From NCBI GenBank assembly GCA_040954595.2, contig CM082593.2:1488001-1552000 (forward strand): 64,000 nt of DNA, in the 5' to 3' direction. A program made the translations under genes and the position numbers. A model generated the notes under the pieces. It had not been told where the DNA came from. It ran no database searches and was given only the letters and a program-made list of their open reading frames with translations. Below, piece after piece: positions 1 to 12,629 of this stretch. Within the stretch, counting starts at the first letter, position 1; every line of letters begins with the position of its first letter. The stretch comes from Balanoglossus misakiensis (taxonomy: Eukaryota > Hemichordata).

Positions 1-237
1 TGACCCGAATATATGCGTGACATTTCTACACTTGAAAAACTTTCTGGCTGTTCAGATGTCTGTTTGTTTCTATAATTATGACGTCGGGGGAGAAAGGTCA
101 TCCAGAATTCTTGAAAGAAAGACGCGTACTTATTTATTATTTATCAAAAGTTATGTGACGAAGGTTCCCTTTAACTATGAAATTAATCTGACATGAAAAT
201 TATTCACGCGACAAAAAATTCAATGGAGAACCAAAGG

Positions 238-268
<31 letters not shown>

Positions 269-2536
269 CCACCATCACCAGAATTTCACGTGGCAGTGAT
301 CACATGTATATTTTGCAGTGATTGATGTGGTAAGCAGATTGCAATACATGTACCCGTAATTTATTACAATTTCATCTATTGACTTATAACTACATCAAAA
401 CTTGCATAAATGTTTATTCGGTGGTACCCAATACATATTTATTAGAGTAATGATATCGGGCTAGAAGTCGATCATAATTTATTAAGAATGCGCCTGTTAT
501 TTATTAATATGGATAAATGAATTGCTTCTCTAATTGGTATTTTCGCGTGTCACCGGCCGATGGTTGCGAACGATGGATGTTGTGTGTAATTTTCCCAAAA
601 GAAAGATTTATGCTCTAATCGTATTTTTCTACAGCAATGATGCAATTTGTAATGCCCACAAATTGAAATGTATCGACGATGCAATTGCGAACTTAAACTT
701 AAAGGGGAGGGTCGTCTGAACTGCGCATATGCGACTTTTCTGTTTATAAACACACAATCAGCATTGTTTAGGGAGAATCTGTCAAATGTACCATGTTATA
801 TCATAGTAATTTGGAAATAAAAAAGTAAGGATGCATTGTTTTCCATGATGTACAGTGTAGTACAAAATAACAACCACATTGTTTGCAATGATGTGCGTTG
901 TAGTTTGGACCCTTTCGCGCATCCGCAGACGGGGCGACACCTTCGCTTTAAATGTGCCGGTATCGTCTGCGTTAGTACATTGTGCTGTGAGACCGGTAAA
1001 AAGGGCCATGGGCCGTTGCTAAGGAGTTGTACGGGTCAACACCCAAAGCAGTATAGCTTTCCCTCCGAGGCGATGCTACTTCTGGCAGTGATGACAATGA
1101 CACCCCCGGCGACAATGACGTCATCAGGATTATGGCAGTGAGAATCTTTCCGCCAAGAAGCCAACAAATCTTCATATGCATAATACCTTCATGTCGCAAA
1201 TTATTATTTTGATGATTTTCTATGTTGAAAATAATGCACACAGCTGTAAACTTTACCCATCTCAGATATACGGACACACTCGGTCAAAAAGCCGTAGCAG
1301 ATTCTTGCTCCGTTATGTTCGTATACGCTTTTCAGAAATATTAATTTGCCAGACTCAAGTATTAAGGCATCTGGCTGCCCAAACATCGTACCCTACGTGA
1401 TTATTCACATTCTATGGACGGCGTGATGTCAACCAACGACATTTGAAAAAGTGAAAAAAAGATGAAAGTAATTAAAATAAGGATAAACGGTCATAGCTTG
1501 ATTAAAACGAGCGATTCCTGTTCTGTGTCGATGTTAATTTCCGAAATCTCAGACGACAAATATTTCCATGCAAAACGAAAAAATAATAAAATTGAAACCA
1601 GTCCTAATCTTAGTGAACAATATTAACCTTTAGTATTCTGCGTCTATGTTGATTAAAAACACGATGTCTTTAGCGAGTGAATTGATAAGTTGTCAGTAAA
1701 TTAGAAAGCTACATATATGCTTTGAAGAAGAGCCAATATCGTAAATAGGGTCTCTGGGGCGTGTGGTGACATTTCGGGAATATTTACTTATATTATCATA
1801 CATATGGATGCCCGCTAGGTCTAATGACAAAATGGTTATCATTTCAGTAGTCGTTTTCGGTCGCTTCTGTGTTTGGTGGAGCCCTTAATTGAAGAAAATG
1901 TCAAGTTGAAACAACAGACACATTTGTTTTCCAACGAAGTAGGCCTGTTGATCAAAGACAGGCAAAATAATAAGAGGACAAACAAAGTAATTTCGTGTTG
2001 ACATATCATCTGTGAAAAGCGCATAATACACCTTTGATCAATTTATTTGAGTTGACAAATTAAAAGTGTGGGCACCAATATTCCAGAATTGGAAATGATG
2101 TAACTTACCTTTAAAAGTAGATACAGTCTAAGTTTTTTCAGATAATATTGACGTACATTCTCTAAAGAACGGTAACCAGGTGATGGTGATGGTGATATGT
2201 TTGCCGCCGAATGAGTTTCAACTTTCTCATCCGTAAACGTCTGTCGTCACCAAATTTGCAATCTGTAACCAGAGCGTCTGCTGAACGGCGCCGCCTGGCG
2301 ACAAAAAGGTGTCATGTAAGCCCCTGCGACTCCCTAGCGACATGAAACTTCATCAACAACCCTAAATCCGTTTTCTTTCCTGTTATCATCAAAAATGTGG
2401 AAATTCATCACAATAAAACATGCACATGAGCAGATTGATAACTTTGAGCTGTCTGATTCAACACAGTAACCTTCGAAAAGTAATCTATTCAATGACTGCA
2501 AAACTCCACTGACCTAGAGGGTCTTTTGAATTAAAG
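1..2536. other. Upstream region without a confident gene
   Basis: I see no exon chain or recognisable protein here. The open frames are short, overlap on both strands and resemble nothing I know. The region holds a TTAA-flanked MITE (699-951), an ATC/ATG-type simple repeat at about 241-281 and a GTGATG triplet run at about 2178-2196. The last few hundred bases must carry the TXNDC15 promoter and 5' UTR, but no TATA box stands out next to the start codon. Confidence 0.5.
699..951 (-). mobile_element. TTAA-flanked MITE, copy 1 (reverse orientation)
   Basis: About 245 bp lie between two TTAA tetranucleotides (699-702 and 948-951). The left end on this strand reads AGGGGAGGGTCGTCTGAACT, and the other end is a weaker inverted match built around GGGCGACACC. 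The element is related in reverse complement to 52197-52448. Both copies share the end block GACGACCCTCCC, a TGTGTTTATAAA block, a CATCATTGCAAACAATG block and the same length. There is no coding capacity. TTAA target duplications and short terminal inverted repeats are the signature of piggyBac-type non-autonomous elements; the superfamily assignment is inferred, because no transposase is present. Confidence 0.72.
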
Positions 2537-4289
2537 ATGGCGGCCTACATGAAAAAGATCTCGTTTCAATGCCGCAAAATTTTCTGTGTATATATCTGTA
2601 TCAGCATCATCTCCAGCTCAACACGTCAAGGTAATGTTTTATGGTGAATATTCTCATGCCATTCATGGTAGCTTCTTTGGTGAGGATCGACTGTTGGCAG
2701 TGTACTCGGTGCCGAACTTTGTCTCGTCTTCAATCATGATTCACACGAATGACAACATTGACATTGACAACAACAACACACTCCGGCCCCGGGCATACCA
2801 GCTGCGATTTCTCGCCAGTAAATAGCGTTTTCCTGTACTGTTGACAAAATAGGCTCTGTAGTAGACTTTACAAAACTCGCCTTTACTTCCATGGTCATAC
2901 CGATTTTCTCAGTCTCGTTGAAATTAACACTCGACACTTTACTTTACATATTTCTGTCTCGTTGTCAATAGCTGTGGGAGAAATCTCTGGTGGTGACAGC
3001 AACCCACAGACTCCTGTTGCTGCGGATGATGTTGAAGATAGTCAGTACCCACAGTCGGTGGTGTTGGAACCAACCGAGGAAGGTGTTGCAGAATTTGAAT
3101 CAGAAGACTTTCAAGCTGAATTAGATGAATTAGCTGATGAACTTCAGAATGATGTGATAGATGATGAAGATGTTTGTGAGAAAGAGGAGGAAATCTTTGA
3201 TAAGCCATGTGAAAGAAACACCACTGCAGATGCAGAAACTAGCAAACAAGGAAATGACACGAAAACAGATGAACAGAAACCAAAATATGTGTGTACTAAG
3301 ATTGAACTTAAGGAGAATGAGACTGCATCCATGAAGATTATCAACAACACAGACCTCTTCCAGGTGTTGAACAGGACTAACACCACAGAAGGACCGTGTT
3401 CTGTGGTACTTTTCTATGCACCGTGGTGTCGTTTTAGCGCAGCTGTGGCTCCGCATATCAATGCTTTAGGGAGGGCATATCCTACACTGCAGGTGTTGGC
3501 TGTTGATGCTATCCAGTTCAGTGGGTAAGTTTTCAAATACATGTAGTTGGTGTATCAGGGACTATGGCATTCACTGCAAAATATTGTATCAAACAAAGGG
3601 AACAAAACCTGACGTCTTTGAAAATCATGTAAGATTACAACACTAATATGACCATCATCTGAAAATCGTATTTGATCATTACATTGTATTGTGTTTATTT
3701 CTGTTTCAGTTTAAATGCTCGGTTTGGAACAGTAGCTGTACCCAATATCTTACTTTTCCACAATGGCAAGCCGGTGGCCAGATTCAATCAGTCAGAGAGA
3801 ACATTTGATACTCTCAAGTCTTTTATAAAAAATCACACAGGTGAGTTGGAAAGGGTGTTGATATAGCTTAACAATTGTGGGGGTTGAGACATGCCCTAAA
3901 GCAAGCCACTTGCTTCTCATAGCTTCTCCCTGACGTAGGAGTGGTGGGTACCTCATCCGGTAATTGGGATCTCACCCGTTGGATGACGGATAGAATAAAA
4001 TTGAAATTACCCTTGTGTATTCTGTGACATCCACATTTATTGTAAGCGTGTTAAAAACAAATCCAATCATCTCTTTTCAGGAGTGGAAGCAGACCCAACA
4101 GTTGAAGTCACAGAAGTAGACTACCTGGGTCCACTTCCCAGCGTAGCAACGATGGAACCGGATTATTTCCTCTGGTTTTCCACTTCCTTCATCATCATCT
4201 TCTCTTGTTTCATTTTCAAGCAAAAATTTGGCGACAGAATCATGGAACGATTTCGTACTTGGGCAGAGATCCATGAACATATGGATTGA
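2537..4289 (+). CDS. TXNDC15: TXNDC15, thioredoxin-domain membrane protein
   Basis: Four exons, 2537-2630, 2972-3524, 3710-3840 and 4081-4289, join in phase with GT-AG introns to give 328 residues (the human protein is about 360). The start is the first ATG of a typical signal peptide, followed by a long acidic stretch (about residues 64-115). A thioredoxin fold then begins at [12 protein letters not shown] (Cys near residue 184) and includes [16 protein letters not shown] with the cis-proline. A transmembrane helix lies at about 288-305, followed by a short basic tail. The redox motif is CRFS, so the second cysteine is missing, as in the vertebrate family; it is therefore unlikely to be a disulfide oxidoreductase. 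Known roles of TXNDC15 are in ciliogenesis and Hedgehog signalling, and it is mutated in a Meckel-Gruber-type ciliopathy. It lies head-to-tail with SEC24, 861 bp away. Confidence 0.95.
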
Positions 4290-4380
4290 TACATTGAACA
4301 AAACATTTTTATTGAAACACCCAACGTTTAATTACAGCTATTTTAGTCCTCTACATGTATGCCAGCTTTCATGAAGAGAA

Positions 4381-4397
4381 ATTAAAAGAGTTATTAA
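4381..4397 (+). terminator. Candidate poly(A) signals of TXNDC15
   Basis: Two ATTAAA hexamers (4381-4386 and 4392-4397) lie about 100 bp after the TXNDC15 stop codon and are followed by T/GT-rich sequence (TTGTGTCTTGTGTGTTTG). This would give a 3' UTR of roughly 120 bp. It is a motif-based call only. Confidence 0.5.
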
Positions 4398-4760
4398 ATC
4401 AAACATTGTGTCTTGTGTGTTTGTTATTACTAGTGAACCATTGATCTGTTGGGGTGGAAGATTTGCGCGGAAAAAGCTGCTGTTTGTGAAAAACAAATTC
4501 CACTTTAACTTGTTGGTTGGTCGTTGGGGGCGTCATCACACTTGTCAATGTACATGCACCAGTAGAAAATACCTGGGCTTCCAAGCGTATATTCTGTCAC
4601 ACGTACAGCTGTCACTCTAAATGATAAATTTACCATATTTCCCCTATAATATTGAATCTGATTGACATAATCGTGAAAATGGGCGTTGCGAACAAAAGAA
4701 CATCGCACTTCTCTCAACTTTAACCCGGAAATGTACCCACAAGTCTTTGCGGATTTTGTC

Positions 4761-4924
4761 GACGTGGCTGTATATGCGCATGCGTTCATCCGGGCATCCG
4801 TTTGAAACAGGTAGAATACGACGTGGCATAAGAGGTAGGGTAAATTACGTCGATTTCGAGCTATATTTAACAGTGATCAAGCGTTCTGTGTTGTCGGAGC
4901 AGACGTGGATGATAACTGACCACG
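4761..4924 (+). promoter_or_regulatory. SEC24 upstream region with ACGTGG cores and NRF1-like site
   Basis: In the 390 bp before the SEC24 start codon there are GACGTGGC at 4761-4768 and again at 4820-4827, GACGTGGA at 4902-4909, and a reverse CCACGT core starting at 4920. GACGTGGC is the XBP1/ATF6/CREB3-family core. A TGCGCATGCG palindrome at 4775-4784 matches the NRF1 motif common in TATA-less housekeeping promoters. COPII coat genes are known targets of the unfolded-protein response and CREB3-like factors in other animals. That the sites work here is inference. Confidence 0.45.
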
Positions 4925-5150
4925 TTGTCACTTTTGACGAGACGGAAGACACAGAGTCGGCGGCAAACTTGGACAATTCAAGACGCGTGTGTGTCATCTG
5001 GGATGATCTGTACGTTTCAAAACACATGACACTTGTGTGAAGTTGTATGGTCATTTAACCGGTTTTCCAAAACACAGCTGTAACACTCCGTAGATAAATT
5101 AGGAAATCCAGTTTGTAGTTATAGCAGCGTATTTTTACAAAGATCCTACA

Positions 5151-8100
5151 ATGAATCCGCAAGCCGGACAGTCAATGACCTACGCACCGCCGGGGACAGG
5201 GGGATACGGAAATCAAAACTATGGACCACCTCCTCCAGCTGGTCAAAACATGGGGTATGGACAGCCAACGCCTGTTAGCCAGTATGGAGGCCAACCTCCA
5301 ATGCCAAAGGGTCCTGGAGGTCCCCCGCAGATGGGAAGACCACCGGTGAGCATGTATAACGCAGGACCACCGCCACCATCATCATCGCCACAAACATATG
5401 GACAGACAAGTCAGAATGGCCCAGCATCATACAGCGGACCCCAAGGAGATGCCGGGCAGCAACAGTACTATGGACAGCCAAGGTGAGTGAGATCGCTGGG
5501 AGGGGGCGGGGTTGTTTATTGTGTATTGGTGATTTTGATGTAGTATCTGCATGTGAAGGTGTAGCTGTTTATTTTGTTTGTGTCAGAGCTATAAGATCAA
5601 AGTGCACACATTCAAAATGGCAGATGGGGAAGTGGTTGATGAATGACACAGCAAACTTGTGATGTAATAGCATGAATGTGATGACAATAAATCTTATAGC
5701 ATCAGATGTTCAGACTTTTGTGAACAGTTAATCCTATCAGTCAGAGGTCAAAGAAGGTGGTTTCTCTAAAACCTATTCAAAACACTAATTCACATATAGT
5801 ACAGCTTATACCTTACATTGTATTTGTGCAGAACTTTTATAACTTCAAGGCAATGCCGCTGTTTGTTTTGTCTTGTAGGACTCAACCAATGGGAGGTCAA
5901 CCACCTCTGCAAAGTGGCTATGGTGCCTCACCACCACCACCAGCGACTTCCATGGCACAACCAGTACGGCAACCAATGGCAGGACAGCTACCACAACCAC
6001 CAGTGAGTAGTCAAAGTCAGTTGACCAATCAGATGACTGGAATGAGAATTTCGGGACCACCACAACAACCAGGTGTGCAGCTTCGACCAATGGTGAGTAC
6101 TCTGAACGTTTTTAAAGTCTATTCATTGTCACAGTGTATCATTCAATGTTGGAAATTAAATCACAACACAGATAGTATTTCATTTTGTACTTAGAAATTT
6201 CCCTTTCTGTGTCTTAGGGTCCCCCTCCAACAAGCATGGCTGGGCAGCGACCACCACAACCAGGCATGGTTGGACAACCAATGTATGGACAACCAGCAAC
6301 CAGTCAGGCATATGGTTCTCCAGCACCACCAACAAGCATGGGAGGTTTGCCACCCCCGACTGGTGTCCCTCCCTCCAGTATGGCTGGCCGGACGCCCTCC
6401 GGAATGACTGGCCCACCGCCACCAAGCATGGCTGGTCCTCTACCTCCATCCAGTATGGCCAACCAACCACCGGCTAGCATGGCTGGCACGCCAAACCAAC
6501 CAGGAGGGTATGCACCCCCACCACAAGGACAACACCCAGGGTATACCATGCCACCCATGAGTGGCCCTCCTTCATCCATGACAGGCCCCCCTATTCCAGG
6601 GGGTGCACCTCCTAGCGGTTATCCCGGTGCCACTGCCTACCAGCAGCAACCACAAGGTGGAATGCCACCCCCTGATTCGCCTGCAGCTAGAGGCCCTCAA
6701 CCTATGGGTGGTGGAGGTATGCCAGCAGGGAGTGCCATGGCCATGGGTGCAGCAGGCATGGCATCTGCTCACCCAGGACTGATGGGACAGCCACAACCGC
6801 AACCTCAACCCCAGGCACAGAGGAGACTTGACCCAGATCAAATGCCAAGCCCTGTAAGTGATCGTAATCGCATTGATTTGAAATGCAATATATTATAAGT
6901 AGATGTTGAGTAACTTATGAAGCTGATTTGATTGATCCATGATGTGGTTGATTAATGTCTTTTTTCCCTTCCTGACATCAGATCCAAGTTATAGAAGATG
7001 ATAGGCGTAACCGTGGCAATCGGCAATTTACAACAAATGAGAGGGGACAAGTGCCACCTCTGATTACCACAGAATGTAAAGTGGTAGACCAAGGTAGGTA
7101 CAGAGAGAGGGATAGAGAAGCTACAAAGTATAATCTTGAAACAAAGTATCTCAGTAAAAAGGTTGGCTCTTGTACATACTTATGTTTATTTCCTCTTGTG
7201 TCTAGGTAATGCCAGTCCACGGTTTATGCGTGCCACTGTGTATAACATTCCTTGTACTCAAGATATGGTGAAACAATCACAGATCCCTATTGGTCTGGTC
7301 ATTACTCCTTTTGCAAAACTCAAATCAGATGAGGTGAGTCTAGCATGTCTGTTTAATTGTCTGTTATTATGTGAAACCTGATTTCTAGAAATACAACTGT
7401 GGCATTATAAGAAAACAAATAGAAATGTCCGGACACAATAAACATTGTTCTGCATTATTTTAATTTGCAGCTACCACCTCCCCTGGTAGACCTTGGTGCC
7501 AATGGTCCAATACGCTGTAATAGATGCAAAGCTTACATGTGTCCATTCATGCAGTTCATTGATGGTGGAAGAAGGTTTCAGTGTAGTTTCTGTAATTGCA
7601 TAACAGAAGGTAAGTCCAACATCACAGTTTGCTAAAGGACCACCTGTCATTTTATCTCTGTAAAGTTATACTTATCTCTTTGGAACAGAGTTATTCAGAT
7701 GTCTTATATTTCTTTTATCTTTTTATAACAGTACCACCAGAATATTTCCAGCACTTAGATCACATGGGTAGACGAATAGATTACTATGACAGACCAGAAT
7801 TATCATTAGGATCATATGAAATTGTAGCCACCACAGATTATTGTAAGGTAAGTGTGTTATGGAATTCTGTTGGGTAGTAAATGGATCTCAACATGCATTA
7901 TAAAACTTATTTACTGTGAACTTGTTTCAACGGTTCAACTGAAAATTGGGAACAAATGTTTGTTGACTAAACTGGTCTTTTGTTCATTCATTTCAGAATA
8001 ATAAATTACCAAATCCACCAGTGTTTATTTTTATGATTGATGTAACTTACAACAGTGTGAAGAATGGAATGGTGCCTTTGCTTTGCAAACAACTTCGTGG

Positions 8101-11100
8101 TCTTCTAGACAGACTTCCAAAGTAAGTATCTTTCAAGTCATTTGGGGGAAGTTTTTTGACATGTACTCATTGCAAGCCATACTTTATGCTGGGATCAAAT
8201 TAAATTCTGGATGTAATTTTCTTGCAGAGAAAGCGGGCAGGAGGAATCATCGATTCGTGTCGGTTTTGTAACCTACGACAAAAGTTTACATTTCTACAAC
8301 GTGAATGGTGCATTAGCACAGCCACAGATGTTGGTTGTATCAGATATCAATGATGTATTCATGCCACTTCTAGACGGATTCCTAGTCAAATTATCAGAAG
8401 CCAGACCAGTGATAGACAGGTAATGTTTCTCTCAAGGTTATTTCCTGCAACAGTCGATGTTTTCTAAACCACATCATCCCTCTTTCATGACGGTCATAAT
8501 CTTTCTTCTTATTCTCTTACAGTTTATTGGAACAGATCCCCGAAATGTTTGCAGAAACGAGGGAAACTGAGACAATGTTAGGTCCTGTTGTACAAGCAGG
8601 ACTTGAGGCTATGAAGGTAAAACTTGAACTTGCATAGTCCCTGAGATTGGCTGTTAAAGCTAAAAGTTTGAATATGGAGTATCTGAACATCTCTTGTCTT
8701 ATTTTTCCAGGCAGCAGACGCTTCTGGAAAACTGTTTGTTTTCCATTCATCCTTGCCAATTGCAGAAGCCCCCGGAAAACTGAAAAATAGGGATGACAGG
8801 AAGTTGCTGGGATCTGACAAAGAAAAGGTATTGTTGAAGTGAAAAGTTTTGAGTGTTAACTTCTGCATTTTATACATGTTAGTGTGTACCTTGTAAACCA
8901 TGTATTTTAACATTTCATCAAGTGAGCATTTGTTTACTCAATGACGAATATTTCTCTGTTTTCAGACTGTTCTGCAACCACAGGGAAGTTTCTACGGCAA
9001 GCTAGCACAGAATTGTGTCGCAGCAGGATGTAGTGTTGATTTATTTTTATTTCCAAATTCGTACGTGGATGTCGCCACAATTGGTCAAGTGTGTACAGTC
9101 ACTGGAGGGCAGTGTTTCAAGTACAATTATTTCCAGGTGGGTGAAGTAGTAGTCACTCTACTCATTTTAGAGTTATTTGCATTGATGTCACAGTTATGAA
9201 AAGAACTTGCAGTATAATTACAGGTTTGAAAAATTTAATAACCCTTCCAAGTCTTTCTGTTCTATAATGTGTTCTTAATAGACAGGTTTTTCTGTAGTTG
9301 GTGCATCCAATGTTGAAAGCTTCTGTTATAATCAGCTTTTTCCACATCCTTGACTTCCAGGCATCAACTGACGGGGAGAGGTTCATTTACGACTTGACGC
9401 GCAACATTGAGAGACCCATAGCCTTTGACGCCATCATGAGAGTACGTACAAGTACAGGAATCAGACCAACCAGTTTCTATGGTAGTATGTACATGAGCAA
9501 TACTACTGATGTAGAGCTGGGCTCCATCGACTGTGACAAAGCTGTTACCGTGGAAATTAAACATGACGACAAGTTGCAGGAGGAAACGGGGGCTTATGTG
9601 CAAGTGAGTAATATTGTCTTGCAGGTCTGGTCTGTAATAGTGTTCTCCAGAACTTACAGATTGTATTCTCGACAGTTTGAAGTAGTGAATAATGTCTGCA
9701 AGAGAAATTGTCTATCATGCCGAATGTTGCTTCACACACGTACTCAGAATAGAATGCTATGTGTTCCCTGTATCAAACCCCCTCTTGCCAAGGAAGTTAT
9801 TTTATAGACATTTAAATACCAAAGGAAATAGGATGTGTTTTTCAATATATCCTAATTGCATTCATTTTTGTCATTGTCAGGTTGCATTACTGTACACAAG
9901 TATCACCGGCCAGCGTCGTCTGAGGATTCACAATTTGTCCCTCAACTGTTGCAGTCAGATGGCAGAGATGTTCCGAAACTGCGAAATGGATGCAGTACTT
10001 AATCTCCTGTCAAAACATGGTGAGATTTCAGCACATCATAATTAGATTAAAAAACTTTCTGTATGACAGCAGCACAGGGCAGTAATTTACAGTACTTACA
10101 AGAATTCTGGACTTCTGGGGGGTCTTACCTCTTATCCAAGGTGTTAACCATCCAAGTCTGTAAATTTGTTCTTACCTTGTACATGATGTTCACCACACAG
10201 CTATCACTGAAGTAATCCACTCTACACCCAAGACTATCCGAGAAAATCTCATCAACCAATGTGCTTCTATACTGACATGTTATAGGAAAAACTGTGCCAG
10301 TCCATCCTCACCAGGACAGGTAGGAATTAGTTTGTTACTTTCCCAGGCAGACTGTGCTGTTGGATTGTGGGGCACAGAAGCTGTTTGATTTTTTGATCAG
10401 ACTTTTACACATGATAATTTCTGTATTTTTGCAGTAGTAGGAATAACCAAAGGTTTTCCTGTCTTTTACCCCTCAGTTAATTTTACCCGAATGTATGAAG
10501 TTACTACCGCTGTACTCAAATAGTCTGATCAAAAGTGATGCCCTGTCAGGGGGCTCGGACATCACCACAGATGACAGGAGTTGGTTGATGCAGACCGTCT
10601 TATCCATGGATGTTATGTCTACGCATGTCTATTTCTATCCAAGGTTACTCCCCCTGGTAAGTAGTTGGTCTTCCCCCTCCCCCCAACTGGTTACAAATGG
10701 TATGCTCCACAATACTCCCTCATGTTATCTCTGCCACTCAACTTTGACCTTTGAAGTTCAACTTTGACCTTTGACTTACTGGCGTTCATATATGATCCTC
10801 ACACAGCATGACGTTGACCCACAAGGCACGGAACTGCCAGCGGCTATCCGATGCTCTGCTGATCGACTTCGCGAAGACGGTGTCTACCTTCTAGAGAATG
10901 GTGTCTCTATGTACATGTGGGTTGGTTTGCATGTCAGTGCTGACTGGGTCCAGAATGTCTTCAATGCCCAGTCTCCAGCACAGATCGACATCGATGCCGG
11001 AAAACTGCTTGCCCTGGATAATCCGGTGTCTGTGAGAGTCCGTGGGATTGTTCAACAAGTACGGAATGAAAGGCAGAGGTATATGAAGGTGAGTCTGGAT

Positions 11101-11516
11101 TTTGGTCATTCTCATGAGGTTTAGGCAGATGTCTGTCAGAGCAAGTCTCAAGTAGGGACTTGCAGATCAGGTTCTGTGTATGCAAGTTGTTTCTCCAACA
11201 TTCCTGAACCAATTCCTGTTTGATGCCTTGTGTATTTGTTTCTGTTATAAGTGGCATATTTTGGGGAGGGGACATTTTCAATAAATCAAATTTGTTTAAA
11301 CATAATTCACTGATTACTCTGGACATATGTTCGTATCAGCGTAATAAAGCATCATTATCAATTTTGTGTTTACAGCTGACGGTGGTTAGACAACGTGATA
11401 CTCTAGAGCCGTGGTTCAAACATTTCCTGTGTGAAGACAAAGGTTTCAGTGGTGGTGCTTCCTACGTTGACTTCCTCTGTCACATGCACAAAGAAATCCG
11501 GAACATGATGAGCTAA
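5151..11516 (+). CDS. SEC24C: SEC24 (C/D class), COPII coat cargo adaptor
   Basis: Eighteen in-phase exons: 5151-5482, 5879-6092, 6218-6853, 6982-7093, 7206-7333, 7471-7609, 7732-7847, 7997-8121, 8228-8419, 8523-8616, 8711-8827, 8966-9136, 9361-9603, 9881-10019, 10201-10319, 10477-10656, 10807-11088 and 11376-11516. They total 3,480 nt and encode 1,159 residues. Residues 1 to about 390 are disordered and rich in Pro, Gln, Gly and Met. A zinc finger follows with Cys at about 490, 493, 512 and 515 (CNRC...CSFC). Next come the trunk domain ([10 protein letters not shown], near 565-575), beta-sandwich, helical and gelsolin-like domains, ending in [18 protein letters not shown]. The [13 protein letters not shown] and [10 protein letters not shown] segments place it with SEC24C/D rather than A/B. 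SEC24 pairs with SEC23 at ER exit sites and selects cargo for COPII vesicles. No frameshift or missing domain was seen. Confidence 0.96.
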
Positions 11517-12560
11517 AACGCAGACTGCATCCCCGGTGAAGTCAATATCCATACTCCTTCTTCCCTCCCCTTCCCCCCTCCCTCCCATCCCAGACAAAGT
11601 GGGGGTGTTGTTTTCTTTGTTTGAGGAAAGGCTGATGTTTTGATCTGGTTGAAAACTTTCCTGTTGAAATAGACTAAAATATGCCATTTATAACGTGAAC
11701 GAATAATGAGAATAGCTAAAACTTGCCTGTTTTGACTTGTGTCAATAACAGCCCTGAAAACAGTTATATCTGTATTGGTTGTACAGTTATTGAGCGATTC
11801 TGAGATGAAGTTAACTAGAATTGGTGCAAGATACCTCCTCCCAACTCGGCCCCCCTCCCCCCCCAAAAAAGAAATCTTACAAGTGGAATACAGAATTGTA
11901 TTCAAAAATATGTACATTCAGATTAAGAATACTAAGAACTGTAGCTTAATTTTTAATACTACAGTTCTTTCAATCTATATTTTTTTCTCTTTTTTGCGAT
12001 TATTTGAAATCAATGATACACATTACTATGTTTAAATAATACTCAATGCATTTTAATTGAACAAGCACACATGGACACAATCAAGCAAAAGTTATCGACA
12101 ACTTTTGAAAGGGATAGAGAATTTTCAATTTCTATTGTATTTTTGCTGCCTTAATTTTAAAACTATATTAGAAAGAATACTGTTCACAAATTGTAAGCGG
12201 GCAAAGCGTCAAATGCCGGAAACCTTGGTAATCTGAAAATGGTTGGAAGCTTAAAATAGCAGACCCACGTACCAAACAAAATTAATCTGATTATCAAGGT
12301 TTGTACACAAGATCATAAACTTCGTGTTTGCCATAATGGCCCACTCATAAAATCTGACAGCAGACGGTTTCCTTCTGTCTGACAACTCTGGAATAAGCTG
12401 ATAACGTCAACGGTATGAGAGAAGAAGAAAATCTTTGTAACTGATGATTTCGGCGTTATTTTTTTATCCTTACTATGTTATGTATGTTACACTAAATGAA
12501 TTCTGACTCTGCAGATAGTTCTTGATAAATAAAGAAATGACAAAAACAGTAATCGGTTTT
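11517..12560 (+). other. SEC24 3' UTR and convergent intergenic gap
   Basis: This stretch follows the SEC24 stop codon and has no coding potential. It contains C-rich runs near 11570 and 11850. The best + strand poly(A) signal is AATAAA at 12528-12533, implying a 3' UTR of about 1 kb. The lectin gene on the opposite strand stops at 12630, so the two transcripts converge and their 3' UTRs may overlap. I see no clear AATAAA for the - strand transcript here; an ATTAAA on that strand at 12052-12057 is possible. Confidence 0.5.
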
Positions 12561-12629
12561 GTATGTTACGTCGCACGGAGAAACTTGCGATAGATATTAG
12601 GGATGCTAGACATTACTGATGTGGGTTCA

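Noticed and set aside
836-1141. 101-codon open frame before TXNDC15
   Set aside because: It overlaps the MITE and an opposite-strand frame of equal length, and has no recognisable domain.
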